Shown: positions 58,246 to 64,000 of the stretch, piece by piece | Numbering within the stretch: position 1 is the first letter of the stretch | How the letters are laid out: every line of letters starts with the position of its first letter | DNA from: Saccharomyces uvarum | Taxonomy: Eukaryota; Ascomycota; Saccharomycetes; Saccharomycetales; Saccharomycetaceae | Direction of reading: 5' to 3' | Assembly: GCA_947243795.1 (NCBI GenBank) | Contig: OX365931.1 | Coordinates: 558,001 to 622,000, forward strand | Length of the DNA stretch: 64,000 bases | Notes under the pieces: generated by a model | Seen by the model: only the letters and a program-made list of their open reading frames with translations | What the model was told of the DNA's origin: nothing | Database searches by the model: none | Translations under genes and position numbers: made by a program

Positions 58246-60321
58246 ATGCGCCAGGTGATAGAGTTTATCGAGGAATTAGATTCAAAAAACGATGCCAGTA
58301 TTCAAATTCTCGATGGATCTTCTAATGTTGAAGTCATTGCCTTATCAGAATCAGTGGATCAAGATGAGGTTAAAAGGCCAACACATGACGAACATGCAAT
58401 ACCATCCTCGCCAGAGAGCAAGCCTCTGGGTCTGAACGATATTGAGATTATTGAATCAAACAAATCTATAGAACTTTCTGCACCATTTTATCAGGATATT
58501 AGTACAAGTAAATTGGATGACTATTCTGCAACCACAAACTGCGTTATGGACTCGTCGTTAAAAGATGAAGATCACTCAGGTGGAAAGACAAAAAGACTTT
58601 TGGATGACCTCATAAATGACGAATGGTCAGCCGATGTAGAATCGAGTGAAAAGAAACAAAGTAAACATCAGTTCAACTTAAAAAACGTTGCAGAGAAATG
58701 GGGAGTACAGCCTTGTAAAAGTTCTGGATCAGTTGTTATCGGCCATGAATACAGAGAAATACCGGTTGCACAAACTAATAATGGTGGTATTGATAGCCAA
58801 GAATCACAGGTGGAGGCTGCCAATATATTATTTGACTTCCCATTGTCTCCAGTAAACTACGATAGTCCATCAAAAGAAAAGCCGTCATCGATTGCGAACC
58901 ACGCTTCTTCATCAGACCGTAACCTAGGAGCATTAGCAAAAGGCAATCAGGATGAAGTTCTGAAGGTCGCACAAGATAGTATATACCAAAAAGATGAGGG
59001 CCAGTTGAGATATATTCCAAAAAACAAGAAAAGAACCATCGCATTATCAAGAACACAAACCAGAAACATCAAATCACCAGATACAGTGGAATTGAATCTA
59101 TCTAAATTTCTCGATGATTCAGATAGTTGTAGTGTTGATATTCTTTCAACGCCTACAAAAAAGTTGAGTATACTAAAGACATGTAGCCAACCAATTTTAG
59201 GCAATTCAGACCGTTCGCAAGAAGCAAAGCGCTCGAAAACTTTAGCAACTGAAAACGTCCGAAGTGTCAAAAGCACTGCCAGAGAAATTTCTCAGCTGGA
59301 AAATTATATTACTTATGGCCAGTATTACTCCAGAGAGGAATCAAAAAGCAAAATACGACGTCTATTAACGGAGAATAAGAACGCGTTTAAACAGGTTAAT
59401 CAGATATATCGTGATAATGTGAAAGCGCGCTCTCAAATAATTATAGAGCTTTCACCAAACCTTTTCCAGTTATTTCAAAAGATCGAGAGTAACCTGCAAC
59501 AACAAGTGGCACCAGCGATTATCCAGCCGAGTTATGACGATTCTATACCACTCATAAGGTTTCTTCGGAATTGCGACAGTATTTACGACTTTAGTAACGA
59601 CTTCTACTACCCTTGTGATGCTAAGATTGTAGAAGAGAACGTTTCTATTTTATATTACGACGCGCAGGAATTTTTTGAACAATATACGTCACAGAAGAAG
59701 GAATTGTATAGGAAGATACGTTTTTTCTCAAAGAAAGGGAAACATGTGATACTTGTATTAAGTGACTTGAATAAACTAAAGAGAGCTATTTTCCAATTAG
59801 AAGATAAAAAATATAAAGCTAGGGTAGAACAACGATTATCAGGAACCGAAGAAGCACTGAGACCTCAAAGTAAAAAATCAAGTCAGGTTGGAAAATTAGG
59901 AATAAAGAAATTCGATTTAGAACAACGGCTCCGCTTCATTGATAGAGAATGGAATGTTAAAATTCATACTGCGAACTCACACATGGAGTTTATTAATTCC
60001 TTACCGAATCTGGTTTCATTGGTTGGTAAACAACGTATGGACCCCGCAATTAGATATATGAAATACGCCCATTTGAATGTCAAATCCGCGCAGGATGGTA
60101 CAGATACGTTGAGAAAAACGCTTCATCAAATTGGGAGGATGCCTGAGTTGAAAGCCAATAATGCTGTGGGTTTGTACCCCAGTTTTCAATCACTGTTTGA
60201 AGATATGCAAAAGGGGCGATTACAGTCAGACAATGAAGGAAAGTATTTGATGACTGAAGCAATAGAAAGAAGACTTTACAAATTGTTTACCAGTACTGAC
60301 CCCAATGATGCTATCGAATAA
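58246..60321 (+). CDS. MMS4: Mus81-Mms4 endonuclease regulatory subunit Mms4
   Basis: 691 residues, as in S. cerevisiae, but one of the most diverged proteins in the window. The N-terminal ~350 residues are disordered and rich in Ser and Asp/Glu, with SP sites (SSPESKP, LSPVNYDSPS) that in S. cerevisiae are Cdc5/Cdc28 targets. The conserved C-terminal half begins around residue 345 (REISQLENYITYGQYYSREESK). It contains an inactive ERCC4-type nuclease fold (HVILVLSDLNKLK) and two helix-hairpin-helix motifs. The heterodimer cuts replication-fork and recombination intermediates, active in mitosis. Confidence 0.95.
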   Translation: MRQVIEFIEELDSKNDASIQILDGSSNVEVIALSESVDQDEVKRPTHDEHAIPSSPESKPLGLNDIEIIESNKSIELSAPFYQDISTSKLDDYSATTNCVMDSSLKDEDHSGGKTKRLLDDLINDEWSADVESSEKKQSKHQFNLKNVAEKWGVQPCKSSGSVVIGHEYREIPVAQTNNGGIDSQESQVEAANILFDFPLSPVNYDSPSKEKPSSIANHASSSDRNLGALAKGNQDEVLKVAQDSIYQKDEGQLRYIPKNKKRTIALSRTQTRNIKSPDTVELNLSKFLDDSDSCSVDILSTPTKKLSILKTCSQPILGNSDRSQEAKRSKTLATENVRSVKSTAREISQLENYITYGQYYSREESKSKIRRLLTENKNAFKQVNQIYRDNVKARSQIIIELSPNLFQLFQKIESNLQQQVAPAIIQPSYDDSIPLIRFLRNCDSIYDFSNDFYYPCDAKIVEENVSILYYDAQEFFEQYTSQKKELYRKIRFFSKKGKHVILVLSDLNKLKRAIFQLEDKKYKARVEQRLSGTEEALRPQSKKSSQVGKLGIKKFDLEQRLRFIDREWNVKIHTANSHMEFINSLPNLVSLVGKQRMDPAIRYMKYAHLNVKSAQDGTDTLRKTLHQIGRMPELKANNAVGLYPSFQSLFEDMQKGRLQSDNEGKYLMTEAIERRLYKLFTSTDPNDAIE

Positions 60322-60407
60322 TAATGAAAATACACTTTTGGTGAAAGGAAACTATTATGTAAGTGATATCTTTTACGTCTGTATTTATTATAAAACTGGC
60401 CATGATT

Positions 60408-60571
60408 TCATTTGCCCCTTCTAATTCTTTTGATGAACTCCATCTTACAAAAGGTGCTACAAACAAGTAAAAAAAGACAAAAAACTGTTAATAATGCGTA
60501 TTCGACATTTTGAAGAAGTATGGGAATGTAATGTTGTTTTGTTTCTATGAAAATCATCATAATACATACTT
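60408..60571 (-). other. FES1: Alternative 3' exon and intron of FES1 (nuclear isoform)
   Basis: Within the last codons of FES1, GTATGT lies at 60569-60564. A branch TATTAAC (60493-60487) and a TTTGTAG acceptor ending at 60457 follow. Splicing joins AA|C and replaces the last KYVL with a tail ending KRIRRGK before a stop at 60408. This is the conserved arrangement known for Fes1L, whose basic tail directs it to the nucleus in S. cerevisiae. Confidence 0.75.
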
Positions 60572-61429
60572 TACTGCTAAATAATCATCTTCGTTGAGTC
60601 TCTCTTTTAAAGGTTCGATATGCTTATAACCTTCATTTAGTAAGCGCATTTCTTGTTCATTGAACTTTATTCCAGAAGAAATCAACTGAGAAAGGAAAGA
60701 TAGAACTCTATCTATAATGTTCAAGTCGGTCTCGCTAGACAAACAATCAATTGTACTTTCAACTACGCCATCCTTTCTTAGCACGTTGATCAAACTGTCA
60801 TCGATTTTAACGGAGGTTAGATAAGCGGTTAATAGTGCAATCGCTCTCATTTTCAGTTTTGGTTTAACGGTGGTGTCACCTAATACAGGCGCTATACAAT
60901 CTAGCCCATTTAACTTGAAAAACTTTTCTGAGATGTCCTTGTGATTTCTTATTAGATTCGACAAGGCATAAAACGCCTTTGTCCTTACGTCAAATGGCTT
61001 TGTCTTGTCGCTCGCCAACGTAATAAGGCTTCGCAGACCTGTGTCATATTTCATAAAGTTGTTTTGTGAGTTCAAGTTGTTCTGTACGGCTGTGCCTATA
61101 ATTGATAAAGCAGCAGCACGTAGCTCTTCTTCTTCAGTTTGATCAAGAACTTCCAACAATGGCCCCCATAACTTCAAGTTTTCGATATTGTTAGCATTAT
61201 CCAAATTTTCGATTAACATTTCAAAGTTGTCAAATGCAACCAATTTGGTTTCGACGTCAACTTCCGGATTCATGATAACAGCCATAGATTCCTTCATTAA
61301 GGTTGGATCATCAGGGCCGCCACCGCCAAACAACTGCTGTAATAATTTGGGGTCTGGTTGACCAACTCTGGCCATAGCCTCTTTGTCACCTTGGGAGTTC
61401 GCAATAGACCACTGTAGTAATTTTTCCAT
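60557..61429 (-). CDS. FES1: Hsp70 nucleotide exchange factor Fes1
   Basis: 290 residues in the unspliced form, as in S. cerevisiae. Armadillo-like helical repeats in the HspBP1 fold span about 20-285. The N-terminus MEKLLQWSIANSQGD and the Gly-rich loop LFGGGGPDD are conserved. Fes1 releases ADP from Ssa Hsp70s in the cytosol and directs misfolded proteins to Ubr1-dependent degradation. A perfect heat-shock element lies about 170 bp upstream. A spliced isoform with a different C-terminus is encoded (60408-60571). Confidence 0.97.
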   Translation of the reverse strand: MEKLLQWSIANSQGDKEAMARVGQPDPKLLQQLFGGGGPDDPTLMKESMAVIMNPEVDVETKLVAFDNFEMLIENLDNANNIENLKLWGPLLEVLDQTEEEELRAAALSIIGTAVQNNLNSQNNFMKYDTGLRSLITLASDKTKPFDVRTKAFYALSNLIRNHKDISEKFFKLNGLDCIAPVLGDTTVKPKLKMRAIALLTAYLTSVKIDDSLINVLRKDGVVESTIDCLSSETDLNIIDRVLSFLSQLISSGIKFNEQEMRLLNEGYKHIEPLKERLNEDDYLAVKYVL

Positions 61430-61825
61430 AGTTCTTGAATGTAATTTCTCTATTAGCGCCTTTTATTGATAAAGGTAAGGTCTTTCTACGAAAATAACAG
61501 TGATGGTTTTGGGTACAACTTCCTATGAGTTTATAAACAAATTTCTGTCAGTAATCCTTGAGATGCCCTCATCGTTTTCACTCTCAAAAAGATTCCAGAA
61601 GGTTCCAGCTTGACAGACCACAGTCACTATTAACGAACATACATATAGCAGTCTTAATGGAGATTAAAGTTCACCAACCATAGGCGGGAAAGCAGTGATT
61701 ATAAAGGAACCAGAAACACTTGGAGGTGTATATGGATCACTACATCGTGAGAAGCAGTTTAATTTGTATATACCTAGTTTACGTTTTATACATAATTCAT
61801 TAAAGTTCGTTTTCCGCCATTTTGC
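61430..61825. other. EXO84-FES1 spacer (FES1 promoter)
   Basis: 396 bp between tandem minus-strand genes. It holds the heat-shock element and no RNA gene or repeat. Confidence 0.55.
61593..61605. promoter_or_regulatory. Heat-shock element upstream of FES1
   Basis: TTCCAGAAGGTTC, three alternating Hsf1 units with correct 5-bp spacing, followed by a possible fourth. It lies about 170 bp before the FES1 ATG. Confidence 0.75.
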
Positions 61826-64000
61826 TTAACGGATTTTATCACTGTTCTTCTTGATGAATTCATCCAGTTTGTAGACAAAATCCAGCCCTACAGCCTTCAA
61901 CCCATCTATCTGTTTTCTGGATGACTTTATAGAGCTTGGCGATAGCATTTCGTCGTTCAGTAGTTGCTTGTCTATCAATTTGAAGTGCTCGTCCACTTCG
62001 TCACTACACCAATCCACGAGGATTGAAGAGATTTTACCGCTGAGCTTTTTGAAAATGTCCTGGAAGTCCTCCACTGTTTTCTTTATAGTTTGAAACCTAA
62101 TGACAGCTAGCTGAGTCAAATAGTTCGTGGGATTATCCACTGACCCAATCTGTAAAATCAAATCTTGAATCAAGTTGGATCTGTTTTGTAAGAAAAGATC
62201 AAGGGCTTGCTCTGGTAATCCCAATTTGATCATATTCTCAGTACCGCTTTTCAATCGCATTACTTCGTTAGACGACAGGATGCTCTGAGAAATTTTGCTA
62301 GCAATCGCTTCTCGTCTTTGTTCTATCTTCAAAGAGATCAAGTTATGTAGCATTAGTTCTTCATCGGAGATTTTTTCGGCGAGGTCTTGCAATTGTGATT
62401 CAATATCCAATAACACATCTACAGCAGTTTCAAATCTGAGCCTAGCTAATTCAATATCGATCTCTTCCACCCCTTCATCCAAGAATCTAAGCCTATGAGC
62501 AGATGAACTCATATCTCTGGATCTTGGTCTCGAATGCATCGATAATGTCAGGTTTTGCAAAAGATATTGGTCCATCGCGCCTGTTATATTCCTACCAGGA
62601 GTGATTGAACCCCCTATACTACCTCTTTGACTCTTTTTGGGGCTTCTGTTATTTTCTCTACCGGGTGTCTGCTGTGTAGATTGCAAGTACCTAAACGATT
62701 CTCTGATACGTTTAGAATTCTCTTCTTCCACATGAAAAATGTCACATAAATCATCCTTAGCCTTTCTTATAACATCCAACAATTTAGCGCATTCGTCCGC
62801 TTCCCGACATTCATATAAGCTCGAATTCGAATTGCTAAATTTGAAAAGAAGTCTTTTACTGGAAAAGTCCTCACGTGTTACAGTAACGTCTTTCAAAGGA
62901 TAACATTGGCTTACTGCAAAGTCATTCTGTTTGTCTCTTGATTTGTCGGCAATAAGGACTAGATCATTCAAGATGAAAATTTGTACCATTTGTAAAAGTT
63001 TACCAGTGGTAATATTAAGTTCCATCCAATTCGCACTGTTCATTAAGATATGTCTTCCCTTTGTGGAATTGATGAATTTCTGAGCACCTTCGACGTTTTT
63101 GAATAACTGATCTAGTTCAGTATCCCATAACTTTTCTAATATGAAAACGCTCGATCTATCTCTTCTCCTGATTTTCTCATTTTGTCCTGCTTTCAAAGGT
63201 GGTAGTAACTCTGGGCTATGACTTTCTACATTATTCGCATTATCTTGCCTCTCCTTGTTTATTTGGTTTTGTAATTGTAGCCTCTTTGCTGCTATTTTTG
63301 TGAATTGATCCAAAGTCTCGTTTAGGTCATTTATATTTCCTCTAACCCTTTTCAACTCCAGCATGGCAACATTTAAGTCATTGTTCACAGTCATGATTTC
63401 GTTGTAAGATTTATTGATGTTTAACTTTACCTCTTCTTGAACTTGTATGGATAAATCGGTTAAATTTGAGGTAAATTTATCAATAGTAATGGCACTTGCA
63501 TTGCTCAGCTTATCATGTACAAAATCTTTGGCATTGAAACGCGGATTTGCCAACACTTTCCTCAGCGACATGCTATTTTGGAAAAGATCGTTACTGTTAG
63601 AGACCATCATAGTATTTCTCATGGCCGATCTAACAGGTAATTTGTTATACACATTCTCGTTCATGGAGCCATCGGCAATGGTCGGATTTAAACTATTTTG
63701 AAGACCTTTGGAACTCAATGATTCATTCTCTGTGGTAAAGCTGCTATTATTATTGCTACCCTCCATGTTGTCATTTGTAATTGCCATGCTTGTCATATCA
63801 GGCAGGGGCATAGAGTAGTCTAGTGTTGGTGGAGCATAGTTTGTATTATGGATTGATAGCCTTCTTTGCATTGAAGTTGCTACCCTGTTTCTCTCCCTAG
63901 CATCGATGGTTGGCAATGTATAACTGGTGGCGGGATCCTTGAGATCGCTGTATGGATTCTTTTTGGTTTTTTGCTTAGGCTTGACAGGCGATAGAGGTGT
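61826..64000 (-). CDS. EXO84: Exocyst subunit Exo84, N-terminus beyond the window
   Basis: The frame is open to the end of the window: 724 codons are visible of about 753 in S. cerevisiae, so roughly the first 30 residues are outside. N-terminal basic/Pro-rich sequence ([20 protein letters not shown]) is followed by a coiled coil (around 150-220), a PH domain (about 290-400; [15 protein letters not shown] and [14 protein letters not shown]) and C-terminal helical CATCHR-type bundles. Exo84 is part of the octameric exocyst that tethers secretory vesicles at the bud; it also has a splicing link. The conserved residues continue upstream of the first in-frame start-like codon. Confidence 0.95.
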   Translation of the reverse strand, partial: TPLSPVKPKQKTKKNPYSDLKDPATSYTLPTIDARERNRVATSMQRRLSIHNTNYAPPTLDYSMPLPDMTSMAITNDNMEGSNNNSSFTTENESLSSKGLQNSLNPTIADGSMNENVYNKLPVRSAMRNTMMVSNSNDLFQNSMSLRKVLANPRFNAKDFVHDKLSNASAITIDKFTSNLTDLSIQVQEEVKLNINKSYNEIMTVNNDLNVAMLELKRVRGNINDLNETLDQFTKIAAKRLQLQNQINKERQDNANNVESHSPELLPPLKAGQNEKIRRRDRSSVFILEKLWDTELDQLFKNVEGAQKFINSTKGRHILMNSANWMELNITTGKLLQMVQIFILNDLVLIADKSRDKQNDFAVSQCYPLKDVTVTREDFSSKRLLFKFSNSNSSLYECREADECAKLLDVIRKAKDDLCDIFHVEEENSKRIRESFRYLQSTQQTPGRENNRSPKKSQRGSIGGSITPGRNITGAMDQYLLQNLTLSMHSRPRSRDMSSSAHRLRFLDEGVEEIDIELARLRFETAVDVLLDIESQLQDLAEKISDEELMLHNLISLKIEQRREAIASKISQSILSSNEVMRLKSGTENMIKLGLPEQALDLFLQNRSNLIQDLILQIGSVDNPTNYLTQLAVIRFQTIKKTVEDFQDIFKKLSGKISSILVDWCSDEVDEHFKLIDKQLLNDEMLSPSSIKSSRKQIDGLKAVGLDFVYKLDEFIKKNSDKIR

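Overview
The window is a gene-dense, AT-rich yeast nuclear segment. Gene content and order match the right arm of Saccharomyces cerevisiae chromosome II from RDH54 (YBR073W) to EXO84 (YBR102C). It is not S. cerevisiae itself: PCNA looks unchanged from the sequence I remember, but Mms4, Tif32, Pho3/Pho5, Ist2 and Ecm33 differ at many residues and have several small insertions. This points to a more distant Saccharomyces sensu stricto species. The S. uvarum/S. eubayanus side is my weak preference, because a Ty4/Tsu4-like relic is present; the exact species cannot be settled by eye. Gene names come from protein recognition plus synteny.

Layout: 1-10160 holds the 3' end of RDH54, the vacuolar protease PFF1, ECM8, the TORC1/EGO subunit SLM4 and the intron-containing cell-wall gene ECM33. 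10161-20190 holds three large minus-strand genes: TIF32/RPG1 (eIF3a), SEC18 (NSF) and SPT7 (SAGA). 20191-23025 is an accessory stretch with a candidate small ORF, a solo Ty1/Ty2-type delta LTR, the tandem tRNA-Arg(UCU)/tRNA-Asp(GUC) pair and a decayed Ty4-like fragment. 23026-33431 holds UBC4 (intron), the long TEC1 promoter and TEC1, MIS1, RPL19A (intron after 2 nt) and AAC3. 33596-34600 holds a KH-domain gene that I do not know at this site in S. cerevisiae. It resembles Hek2/Khd1 and is convergent with AAC3, as HEK2 is with PET9 on the duplicated block of the left arm, so I read it as a HEK2 ohnolog kept here and lost in S. cerevisiae. 35457-44095 holds YBR085C-A, IST2, RFC5, POL30, NHP6B and TIM12. 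44315-47573 is the PHO3-PHO5 acid phosphatase tandem, with recognisable Pho4 sites upstream of PHO5. 48729-64000 holds PBY1, RXT2, YBR096W, VPS15, MMS4, FES1 and a 5'-truncated EXO84.

The genes are mostly independent housekeeping units with their own promoters. Some share themes: DNA replication and repair (RFC5, POL30, MMS4, RDH54, each of the first three with an upstream MCB-like ACGCG element), membrane traffic (SEC18, VPS15, EXO84, IST2) and protein quality control (UBC4, FES1).

The observations most worth a second look are the HEK2-like gene, the conserved alternative 3' splice arrangement of FES1 that appends a basic tail, an intron in the NHP6B 5' leader where S. cerevisiae has the questionable gene YBR090C, a homotypic cluster of Tec1-type sites far upstream of TEC1, and a GC-rich inverted-repeat island inside the RPL19A/AAC3 intergenic region.
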